Positions 26,783-34,214 of a stretch of 50,107 nt of DNA are shown piece by piece. The stretch spans positions 40,321 through 90,427 of the forward strand of contig NZ_KB903452.1 of NCBI RefSeq assembly GCF_000379765.1. Direction: 5' to 3'. Each line of letters opens with the position of its first letter. The stretch's first letter is position 1. Origin of the DNA: Flexithrix dorotheae DSM 6795 (lineage in GTDB: Bacteria; Bacteroidota; Bacteroidia; Cytophagales; Flammeovirgaceae). A model generated the notes under the pieces. The model did no database searches, was not told where the DNA came from, and was given only the letters and a program-made list of their open reading frames with translations. The position numbers and the translations under genes were made by a program.

Positions 26783-29089
26783 TTAATTTGTTAAATAAAT
26801 GGGTTGAACCATAGCCCCATTGGTAGCTACATCCCAGGCTGCAAACCTTATCCATTTTTTTCCATTTGTATCAAAAGGAATTTCAAATCTCTTTTTCCCA
26901 AAAGCCCCCAGGTCGGAAGTGGAAATTATTTGTCGGTCAGTTTTTTCCCCATCTCCCCAAACAATTTCTACAAATTCCAGTGGAAAAGTCCATTCCACAT
27001 CGGCAATGATAGTCCGTCTATTTCCCATTCCCTTCACTTCATAATGCGGAATAAGCACTTCTCCGGAAGTTACGAAATATTCACCATTTTTCAGTGCATT
27101 GACTATAGAACTCATATCATCTATGGCAGGAACTTTATCAAGTTTAAGGTAATTCACCGGTGACATACCATAGGCATCATCATAAGGGGGTTTTCCTCTA
27201 TGGCCAATATCCGATCGGGCTTCAGATATAGCCAGGGCAAATTTTGGAGTAATGCCCTGTTTAGTCAAGGCATTGCTAGCATTATCCCAGAGGTTTTGGA
27301 ATCTGTATTCTCCTAGTCGAATCTCAGATCCATCAATTCCCATTCCCCAACGATACCCCAGCCCGAAATAGTTTGAGTGCTGGAAATGTGGTTTTTCATA
27401 AATTGCTTCAGGATAACCCGTAGATTTTTTAGTTTCCGGGTGAGGAAGAGAAATCAAAACATTTACGTGTTCTGTCATTTCCATCATATCAGCCGGAGTT
27501 CCCAAATTGTAAACCGTACCATATTTTGGATGTTCTTCAATGACTGGTTGTCCTTCCTTCCGTTGTGGTCTCCAAAAAAGCGGTTTGGAAATAATTAATT
27601 CGTAATGCCCTCCTAAAAAAGGGGGTCTTCCACCCGTGCTATTTTCATCATTGGGCATCACCAAAAAATCTTTATCCGATTGAGAGCGCGCAGCTTCATA
27701 ATATTCAGCCAGTTCATCCAGATAGGCTTCTCCTTTATCATGACGGGCAGGGCCTCGCACCCCATCAATGATACCATAAATGTCTATCCCGATCCCTTTT
27801 ATAGTAGCAATATCATTCAATTGATGATGAAAACCGCCTTTTTCTTTTAATCGCTTTAGCAAACCAACATGGTAATGTTCTCCCATTACTTTATAACCGG
27901 GAAGAGGTTTAAACGTATCTCCATGGGTAAATTTAAGTACTTCATCAGCCGCTGCCTCCCCGGTTTTCGAACCAATGTAGAAAAATATAGGCATCCGTTG
28001 CCATGTTCCTGGTCTGGCGCTGTATAGGGCAAAGTTTTGGTAAAATTCAGGGTCTTCCTCCAGTTCCGCCTGTCTGATTCCAAATGAAAAAGTGTTATCA
28101 TCATCTTTTCTATACCAGCTGTAGCCCAGGTTTTGCTCGGTTTCTCTTGCCCAGTAAAAACTGTGGGGTGGGGGAAAGGCAGCAATCGCGCCTTCATTAA
28201 GTTCAGCAACAATAAGTCGATTGCTACTTTTCACGATGGTTGGCTGTTCACTTTGTAGCCCTCCAAACTTATATTCCTGCCATTTGTTCACCAAATCTCT
28301 CCAAACCATTTTGGAATAATCTTTAATAGGTAATCCCTTTAAGCCAGTATCATATTTAAAGGCAGCCGAAGGATGGTCCGTTTTTGCCACTAGCATTTGT
28401 TTTACCAAACCTGACCCCTTGTAAATATCATATTGCAAATAACCCGAAAAAATACCTGCAGTCACTCCTGGAAATTTAATCTCCAGGCGGGAACCATTGG
28501 TAATGACCTCACAATTTTTCACTTTAAAATCTGCAACAGCCCGGTTCATTTCCGATTTTTTTCGGGGCATTCCCGGGTGGTTGGCAAAAGCTTCTGCAGC
28601 TGGAATAGAAGATTGATGCGAAAGCGGTGGCTTATCCTCAAAGTAGAGTGGTGCATCCCAAAAAGCATCCCATTTAATTTTATTCAGGGTTTCTTCATTG
28701 AGGGGAATGCCCAATTCTTCAAGCGGCTCTGTTTGTTGTTGGGTAACCCTTCGTACACCCGAAACTATTTTGTATTCAGGAATTACATTTGTAAAAAGGC
28801 TTTCATATTCCCCATTTTTTTGCTGAATACCTAATGATTTTATAGTTGGCATTCCTTTCTGAATGATAAATTCCAGTTGGAGCTGGTTTTCATGATCTCC
28901 TTCCCAGTTTAGGATTAGGGTTTCATTTTTTACTTCAGCAGTTAACCCAGGTTGGGCGGTATAATTTTCAAGGTTACAATTCAGTGGATCTGATTGAGCT
29001 GTGACCAGATGATTAAAAAAAATTGAAAATAGAAAAATTACGATGGAAAGTTGGTAGATCAATTTAGTAGAGCGTTTTTTCATAATCAT
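26783..29089 (-). CDS. Large secreted protein with CehA/McbA-like (PHP) metallohydrolase domain
   Basis: The 768-residue protein has a Sec signal ending near LVTAQ. Residues about 35-385 are beta-rich with no family I can name. Residues about 395-690 resemble the CehA/McbA branch of PHP metallohydrolases. The H-x-H pair is GEHYHVG (H405, H407), followed by GIGIDIYGIIDG, the segment FLVMPNDEN, NVLISLPHPETKKSTGYPEA and SEARSDIGHRGKPP. A beta-sandwich domain closes the protein (IADVEWTFPLEFVEIVWGDG). Metal-dependent hydrolysis of an ester or other linkage in the target glycan is plausible but unproven. It is divergent from the enolase gene, with 191 or so bases between them. Confidence 0.55.
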   Translation of the reverse strand: MIMKKRSTKLIYQLSIVIFLFSIFFNHLVTAQSDPLNCNLENYTAQPGLTAEVKNETLILNWEGDHENQLQLEFIIQKGMPTIKSLGIQQKNGEYESLFTNVIPEYKIVSGVRRVTQQQTEPLEELGIPLNEETLNKIKWDAFWDAPLYFEDKPPLSHQSSIPAAEAFANHPGMPRKKSEMNRAVADFKVKNCEVITNGSRLEIKFPGVTAGIFSGYLQYDIYKGSGLVKQMLVAKTDHPSAAFKYDTGLKGLPIKDYSKMVWRDLVNKWQEYKFGGLQSEQPTIVKSSNRLIVAELNEGAIAAFPPPHSFYWARETEQNLGYSWYRKDDDNTFSFGIRQAELEEDPEFYQNFALYSARPGTWQRMPIFFYIGSKTGEAAADEVLKFTHGDTFKPLPGYKVMGEHYHVGLLKRLKEKGGFHHQLNDIATIKGIGIDIYGIIDGVRGPARHDKGEAYLDELAEYYEAARSQSDKDFLVMPNDENSTGGRPPFLGGHYELIISKPLFWRPQRKEGQPVIEEHPKYGTVYNLGTPADMMEMTEHVNVLISLPHPETKKSTGYPEAIYEKPHFQHSNYFGLGYRWGMGIDGSEIRLGEYRFQNLWDNASNALTKQGITPKFALAISEARSDIGHRGKPPYDDAYGMSPVNYLKLDKVPAIDDMSSIVNALKNGEYFVTSGEVLIPHYEVKGMGNRRTIIADVEWTFPLEFVEIVWGDGEKTDRQIISTSDLGAFGKKRFEIPFDTNGKKWIRFAAWDVATNGAMVQPIYLTN

Positions 29090-29286
29090 TTTGTACTCGA
29101 AGAAGTAATTTCCAAGTATAGTAATTGCAGGATTGATTTGCCAAATTTTTCAAATTAAAAAAACCAGAAACCTATTCTTGGAAATCATATTAAATGGATA
29201 TACACAAGATTAATACATAGTCTTTTTAATCATAATCCTTATAATTAACTTTAAGCATATAATTATAAACTGACTACAAATTGAAA

Positions 29287-30540
29287 ATGAAAAACAAAAG
29301 AAGGAATTTTCTTAAAGCTGGAGCTATTTCTGCAGCTTCCATTCCCTTAATGGGTGCTTTCTCAAATGATCAAACTTCGGATGGCAGGTACACGGCCATT
29401 GATGAAGCCTGTCAGCTGCCAGTACTCAGAAGAGACTTTTTCCCAGATCCTGTCATCATTGAATCTTGTGAACTGTTGCATTACAACGGGAATTATATGG
29501 TCCATGTAAGATCAAAGGATGGTGCGGAGGGCTATTGCGTAGGGCATAATATCAGAATGCCTCATTTATACCCCATCCAGACAATGCTGGTCAATCCCTA
29601 TTTTATTGGAAAGGATGCCCGTAATCTGGACGAACTGATTGAGGGGGTAACCATGTTTAAAAACAATTACAAATATCAGGGATATACTCTCTGGATTCCC
29701 ATAGCCACAGTGGAAATGGCCATTTTGGATATGCTGGGCAGGATTGCCAAAAAGAGCATGGGGGAATTGATTGGGGAAATTCATAACAAGGAAATTGCCA
29801 TTTATAGGGCCAATAATAACCGGGGAAGATCTGCTGAAGAAAGCATAGAAAGGATTAAAAAGCAACAGGAAGAAACTGGGGCAAAGGCCATAAAATTTAA
29901 GATTGGTGGAAGACGAAATATTCCCGAATCACCCGAAGGAAGAACAGAAAAGCTGATTCCTTTAATGCGCAAAAACTTTGGAGAAGGCTTCACGATTTAT
30001 GCCGATTGTAATGGCAGCTATGAAGCACCAGAAGCCATCAGAATTGGTAAAATACTGGAAGCAAATAATATTGATTTGTTTGAGCAACCTGTTCCTACCG
30101 ATTATTATGAAGACTGGAAACAAACGGCTGATGCCCTGAATATTCCCATTGCTTCTGGTGGAGGAGAAGTAAGTATTCGAAATTTCCGTTGGCTGATTGG
30201 AAATGAGGCAGTACAAATGGTACAACAGGATATTTTTTATTTCGGTGGAATGATCAGAAGTATGAAAGTTGCCCGAATGGCAGCCACAAAAGGATATGTC
30301 TGTACGCCACATATTTCCGGGACTGGTCTGGGCTATATTTATATGATGCAATTTGTTTCTGCCATTCCCAATGCCGGGCCTTATCACGAATTTAAGGGAC
30401 TAAGCACGGAAGTGCCTTTCGAATGTAAAACTTCATCTTTAATACCAGAGGATGGCATTTTACACTTGCCAAAAGGCATTGGCAGCGGAGTAGAAATAGA
30501 TCCTGAGTTTATCGCCAAACATAAGGCTGTTTCTTCTTAA
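29287..30540 (+). CDS. Enolase-superfamily (mandelate racemase/sugar-acid dehydratase-like) enzyme with Tat signal
   Basis: This 417-residue enzyme starts at ATG 29287 (a TTG two codons earlier is less likely). A twin-arginine leader (KRRNFLKAGAISAAS) precedes the normal enolase-superfamily fold: capping domain to about residue 165, then the barrel. Visible active-site residues, numbered from this start, are the KxK pair in IKFKIGG (K203, K205) and the metal ligands D240 (YADCNG), E266 (FEQPVP) and E294 (GGGEVS). A barrel-end histidine, H342 (TPHISGTG), completes the set. These fit proton abstraction next to a carboxylate, as in galactonate, rhamnonate or gluconate dehydratases. Family members are normally cytoplasmic, so export is unusual. 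The substrate would be a uronate or aldonate released by the locus. Confidence 0.85.
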   Translation: MKNKRRNFLKAGAISAASIPLMGAFSNDQTSDGRYTAIDEACQLPVLRRDFFPDPVIIESCELLHYNGNYMVHVRSKDGAEGYCVGHNIRMPHLYPIQTMLVNPYFIGKDARNLDELIEGVTMFKNNYKYQGYTLWIPIATVEMAILDMLGRIAKKSMGELIGEIHNKEIAIYRANNNRGRSAEESIERIKKQQEETGAKAIKFKIGGRRNIPESPEGRTEKLIPLMRKNFGEGFTIYADCNGSYEAPEAIRIGKILEANNIDLFEQPVPTDYYEDWKQTADALNIPIASGGGEVSIRNFRWLIGNEAVQMVQQDIFYFGGMIRSMKVARMAATKGYVCTPHISGTGLGYIYMMQFVSAIPNAGPYHEFKGLSTEVPFECKTSSLIPEDGILHLPKGIGSGVEIDPEFIAKHKAVSS

Positions 30541-31239
30541 AAACAACTAATACTGATTTCAAATAATAAATTATGCACCATTGCAAAAATACATTTTTTC
30601 AGTAGTGCAGGGGGCACATCCAGTGGAAATTGCTAATTGTGGGACTGTGAATTGGAAAATTAGTAAAAACTTTCAATCACACAGGTAAGAAAATCGAAAG
30701 GAAGTGTTTAACTAATTCTGTTTCATGTATTAATTTTCAAAGATTTTTGAGTCTCTATTTGAACTAAAACCTGGTATTTTACAGTATCATTTACTTGTTA
30801 TGGAGTAGTTATGCGGCTATTTTTAAGAGAGGACCCTGGACTCATCTTTTGCTGATATAAACCGCATTGCATGTCTCAAAAAGTTCCCATACCATCTCAT
30901 TCTTCATGTTGTTAGCTTTCACTTTGTGGAGGCCATAACTGATTTTATGAACTCCACAGCTACCCTCCATCACGATTGCTCTTAGGTTAGTAACGGCCCT
31001 GCGAAATTATTTTTTTATCCTGGTATCAATTTGAAGTCCTTTTCTTGGAAAGCAGTTAAAAATCTTTTGGTTTGTTAGATATATGCGACTGCAATAGGTC
31101 GCATATATCCGGTCTTCCCCTAGTTGATACAAGTGGCCGAAGACAGCCTTGTGCTTTATAGTACTCCTCTTTAATCGGGTGGGTTCATTCAATAAGAACA
31201 CTGGTAATTTAGGCCATCATTCTGCCCTTACTTAATAAA
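30541..31239. other. Gene-poor 699-bp stretch with a transposase remnant
   Basis: Apart from the transposase remnant at 30842-31201 nothing is recognisable in 30541-30841 or 31202-31239. No terminal inverted repeats are obvious. The GH140 gene ends at 31240 on the same strand as the remnant, so its message would run into it. Confidence 0.5.
30842..31201 (-). pseudogene. C-terminal remnant of a DDE transposase, with an in-frame stop
   Basis: One minus-strand frame runs from about 31201 to a stop at 30842, interrupted only by TAA at 31007-31009. The first part reads NEPTRLKRS, FGHLYQLGEDRIYAT and RIYLTNQKI, then a basic stretch. The second part reads AIVMEGSCGVHKISYGLHKV and KANNMKNEMVWELF. 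This order (A/EDRIY.T..R.YL, then EGSfG..K..YGL.KVKA...K.E..W) is the C-terminal third of IS5/IS1182-like transposases that end EGSFG..K..YGL. The N-terminal two thirds are gone. The exact family is uncertain. Confidence 0.65.
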
Positions 31240-32700
31240 TTATTTTTCCCATTTTCCAGGCTCATCATAACCAGCCGCTAATTCATCTAAAACCAATAAC
31301 CAATCGTTTTCTTCGCCTGTGGTTGGTGGTGTGAATTTTTTAATTCCTTTGTTTTCCATTTCTCCGATGGACTTTGTCTCTCCATTCCTTGGATTATACC
31401 ACCAGGCTTTTATCTGGTCTCCTTTCACTTTTCCCATGACCAGGGTAATCTCCTGACCCACAGCAGCATAAATTAAGGCAAATGACTCATCAGTAGATCC
31501 TGCGGCTCTGAGATGGTTTTTATCTTCAGGGTTTTTCCCATAAATGATTGACTGATCAGGAATTAATTTAGATAATGGTCGGGATTCAAATAAATCTCTG
31601 ACGTGTTGCATATCTGCTGCACCGGGTCTGTCTAGTGCTTCTTTCCAGTCTGTAAGACAGGGAATAGCAATTTCACCCCTTTTTTTAAACATTTGCCAAA
31701 CCGCATTATTTCCATAAGTATAGCCTGCTGTTCCTGAAAGTAAATTCCAGTAAGCAAAAACTCTGGAGTCATATCCGGTAAAAAATCCTGCTTTAAAATG
31801 AGCCCTGTTTTTAATAATTCCATCCGCAGATAAAGTGCCTGATGGTACTCTTTTATCACTGTATTGACTAAAATCCATAAAATCCCAAAACCTCACTGGT
31901 ATATCCTCATAAGCGGGTTCTCCCTCTACAAATGGTTTTTTGGGATTTAGGAATTGAAGCTTTTCTGCGTATTTATACACGCCATTGAATGGTTTTTCAT
32001 GGCCACTTTGGTACATATTAAAATCCAACCAATTTTCATTATGTAACCAATAAGAAGAAACAGATCCACCCCTGGGATGGTAGGAAATGAGATGTTTTCC
32101 CTGATCTCCATTTTTCAAACCTTTAGCCATTGCCCTCCAAATTTCCAGCACCTCTTCATTGGCGATATTCCTATCTCCTCCCAGAATCCAAATAATTGGT
32201 TTATCCTTATATCTTTTGCCCAGGAATTCACCAAAAACCTTAGCATTTTCCTTATTGAAAATAATGGGGCCGGCACCAGGGTTTTCAGAGTAAACCTTAT
32301 CACCCCAGGTGGGCAAAATGGCAATAAATAAACCTAATTTTTCCGCCTGATTTACGATAAAATCTACATGTTCAAAATAGCTTTCATTTGGTTTTGTGGG
32401 GTCAAGATTTTCGAATGGAACATGACCGTAAGAATTTGGTGCCCGAAGACCATTGTTTTCGGCAAGTACTACTGCCTGAATAACCGTAAATCCTTTTTCT
32501 GCCCGGTTTTTCAAATAATATTGCGCTTCCTTTTCATCGAGTTTATGAAATAATTCCCATGCGGTATCTCCAATCCACACAAACTGCTTACCATTTGCAT
32601 ATTCCAGTTTATTAGTTTCAGCGTTCACCACTAAGCGCTGAGCAAAATGGACATTTAAGTTGATAAAGAATAAGCAGAAAAATAAAAAGATTGTTTTCAT
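31240..32700 (-). CDS. Apiosidase-like glycoside hydrolase (GH140/DUF4038)
   Basis: The 486-residue secreted enzyme has a Sec signal of about 20 residues ending FAQ. A DUF4038 (beta/alpha)8 barrel (about 25-375) begins with FVWIGDTAWELFHKL and contains WILGGDRN (D176) and FVEGEPAYE (E259/E261), the two acidic positions of GH140 apiosidases. The C-terminal domain (about 390-480) is the collagen-binding-like domain usual in this family, ending in ENDWLLVLDE. Known GH140 enzymes remove apiose from rhamnogalacturonan II, but DUF4038 proteins are diverse and the substrate here may differ. It is transcribed away from the envelope gene at 32925. Confidence 0.85.
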   Translation of the reverse strand: MKTIFLFFCLFFINLNVHFAQRLVVNAETNKLEYANGKQFVWIGDTAWELFHKLDEKEAQYYLKNRAEKGFTVIQAVVLAENNGLRAPNSYGHVPFENLDPTKPNESYFEHVDFIVNQAEKLGLFIAILPTWGDKVYSENPGAGPIIFNKENAKVFGEFLGKRYKDKPIIWILGGDRNIANEEVLEIWRAMAKGLKNGDQGKHLISYHPRGGSVSSYWLHNENWLDFNMYQSGHEKPFNGVYKYAEKLQFLNPKKPFVEGEPAYEDIPVRFWDFMDFSQYSDKRVPSGTLSADGIIKNRAHFKAGFFTGYDSRVFAYWNLLSGTAGYTYGNNAVWQMFKKRGEIAIPCLTDWKEALDRPGAADMQHVRDLFESRPLSKLIPDQSIIYGKNPEDKNHLRAAGSTDESFALIYAAVGQEITLVMGKVKGDQIKAWWYNPRNGETKSIGEMENKGIKKFTPPTTGEENDWLLVLDELAAGYDEPGKWEK

Positions 32701-32822
32701 AAGAATTGTATGCTATAAAAGCTATTTTCATTAGCAGTCAGAACCTAACTTCGGCTAAAGTTAAAAAAAGAGCGGGACTTTAAGCATGAAAAAGCACTTT
32801 CAGACCAGCAAGGCCAGATTGC

Positions 32823-32910
32823 TTTAACATTTACTTAACTCATTTAACTTTTACCTGGCTAACCTTAACTTTTGATTATCACACTGGTGTTGGTTTATGG
32901 TAGACCTTTG
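32823..32910 (+). promoter_or_regulatory. Operator copy A and promoter of the 32925 gene
   Basis: A block of TTAAC direct repeats starts TTTAACATTTACTTAAC. The conserved C of each repeat falls at 32828, 32839, 32848 and 32869 (steps of 11, 9 and 21). From 32823 to 32872 it matches the block at 40951-41000 in 40 of 50 positions. The promoter TTTG (32907-32910, within ACCTTTG) lies 38 bases beyond the last C, exactly as in the other copy. Tandem direct repeats of this kind are usual for OmpR-family response regulators. Confidence 0.75.
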
Positions 32911-32924
32911 TATTAAAAAAAAAT

Positions 32925-34148
32925 ATGAAGGATTTTATCTCAATTGTAGTCCTCTTTATTTTCACACTTCCAGGTTTTGCAAGCAATAACTATCAGGACA
33001 AATTGCATGTATATTTCGATTGTAAAGACTGTGATATGACTTATCTGAAAAGTACCATTACCACCATCAATTATGTAAGAGACAGGAAATTAGCCGATTT
33101 GCAAATTATAATCAATGGTAATGGCAATGGGGCAGGGGGAGTGAATTATACGCTCAGGTTTCTGGGATTGCAACCCCACACTGAGAAAATAAATTTTGAA
33201 ATGGAAATGAATGTGGAGCCAGGAAAAACCAAACAGGAAATCCGGGAGAAAATGGTGGAAGTTATCAATTCAGGGCTGGCGCCATATTTATCAAATGGAC
33301 AATTTAAGGAAATAGAAAAAACAGGAAATAACACTTCGAAAAAGGTTTTGGATACTAAGGATAAATGGAATTACTGGGTATTTTCAATTTCATCAGAATT
33401 TGAATTGAACAGGGAGAGCAGGAGGGAAGAAATCGAATTTGAAAATGAATTAGATATTGATAGAATAACTGAAGAATGGAGGATAAGAGGGGAATTAAAT
33501 CACGAATTCAAAAGGAATAAACTCCAGAAAGATGATGGGGAATTTGTGAGTGATCTGAATACCTATTATGGTTCATTTTCTGTAGTAATAAGCCTGGGTA
33601 GTCATTATTCGGCTGGAATTTTCAGTAGCTTATGGAGCAATTCGGTAAAAAATATTGCCACCGGCTCGTCTCTTAAGGCTGCTTTTGAGTATAATTTTTT
33701 CCCTTACCGTGAGGTATATAAAAGGGAACTGACCATCGCTTATTTTTTGGGAATAAATACCTTTCATTATGAAGAAGAAACTTTGTATGATCGCACCAGC
33801 GAACAGCTTTACGGACAATCTATAGCCATTGAGTACAATACCATTCAGCCCTGGGGAGGAATCAGGGCAAAAGCAGAAGGTTTTGCTTTTATTGAAGATT
33901 TTAGTAAAAACAGAATGGAATTTGACCTGAGAATCAGCAACCGGATTTTTAAAGGTTTGTTTCTAAATCTGAGTGGAGAAGTAGCCTTTATTCGGGATCA
34001 AATCTATCTTCCAAAAGGAAATGCTTCTATTGAGGAAATTTTATTGGACAGAAAGTCATTAGCCACGGACTTTGAATATGGCTTTAATGTAGGGCTTTCC
34101 TATGTGTTTGGCTCTACTTATAACAATGTGGTAAATACCAGACTTTAG
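32925..34148 (+). CDS. Envelope protein of unknown function (YFDC/NYVRDR family, beta-rich)
   Basis: The 407-residue protein has a Sec signal (about 1-19, ending GFAS). Residues 26-130 form a domain with the motifs YFDCKDCD (C33, C36) and TTINYVRDRKLADLQI (NYVRDR 49-54), then GAGGVNYTLRFLG. I know this pattern from uncharacterised Bacteroidota proteins (VNYVRDR..ADVH). From about 140 onward it is rich in alternating beta strands, with amphipathic segments and an end (YGFNVGLSYVFGSTYNN) like an outer-membrane barrel. It starts 15 bases after a promoter carrying operator copy A, which it shares with the two-component operon, so it is probably a main target of that system. Confidence 0.7.
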   Translation: MKDFISIVVLFIFTLPGFASNNYQDKLHVYFDCKDCDMTYLKSTITTINYVRDRKLADLQIIINGNGNGAGGVNYTLRFLGLQPHTEKINFEMEMNVEPGKTKQEIREKMVEVINSGLAPYLSNGQFKEIEKTGNNTSKKVLDTKDKWNYWVFSISSEFELNRESRREEIEFENELDIDRITEEWRIRGELNHEFKRNKLQKDDGEFVSDLNTYYGSFSVVISLGSHYSAGIFSSLWSNSVKNIATGSSLKAAFEYNFFPYREVYKRELTIAYFLGINTFHYEEETLYDRTSEQLYGQSIAIEYNTIQPWGGIRAKAEGFAFIEDFSKNRMEFDLRISNRIFKGLFLNLSGEVAFIRDQIYLPKGNASIEEILLDRKSLATDFEYGFNVGLSYVFGSTYNNVVNTRL

Positions 34149-34167
34149 GCTGATATTTACCACATTG
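34124..34167. terminator. Perfect 14-bp inverted repeat spanning a stop codon (bidirectional terminator)
   Basis: CAATGTGGTAAATA (34124-34137) and TATTTACCACATTG (34154-34167) pair perfectly around a 16-base loop that contains the TAG stop of the envelope gene. TTTT follows six bases later on the plus strand. The genes on either side converge, so it can end transcription from both. Confidence 0.7.
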
Positions 34168-34214
34168 ATTGCTTTTAATCTAAAGAAAAATAGAGTTCGA
34201 AAATAATGGAAATT

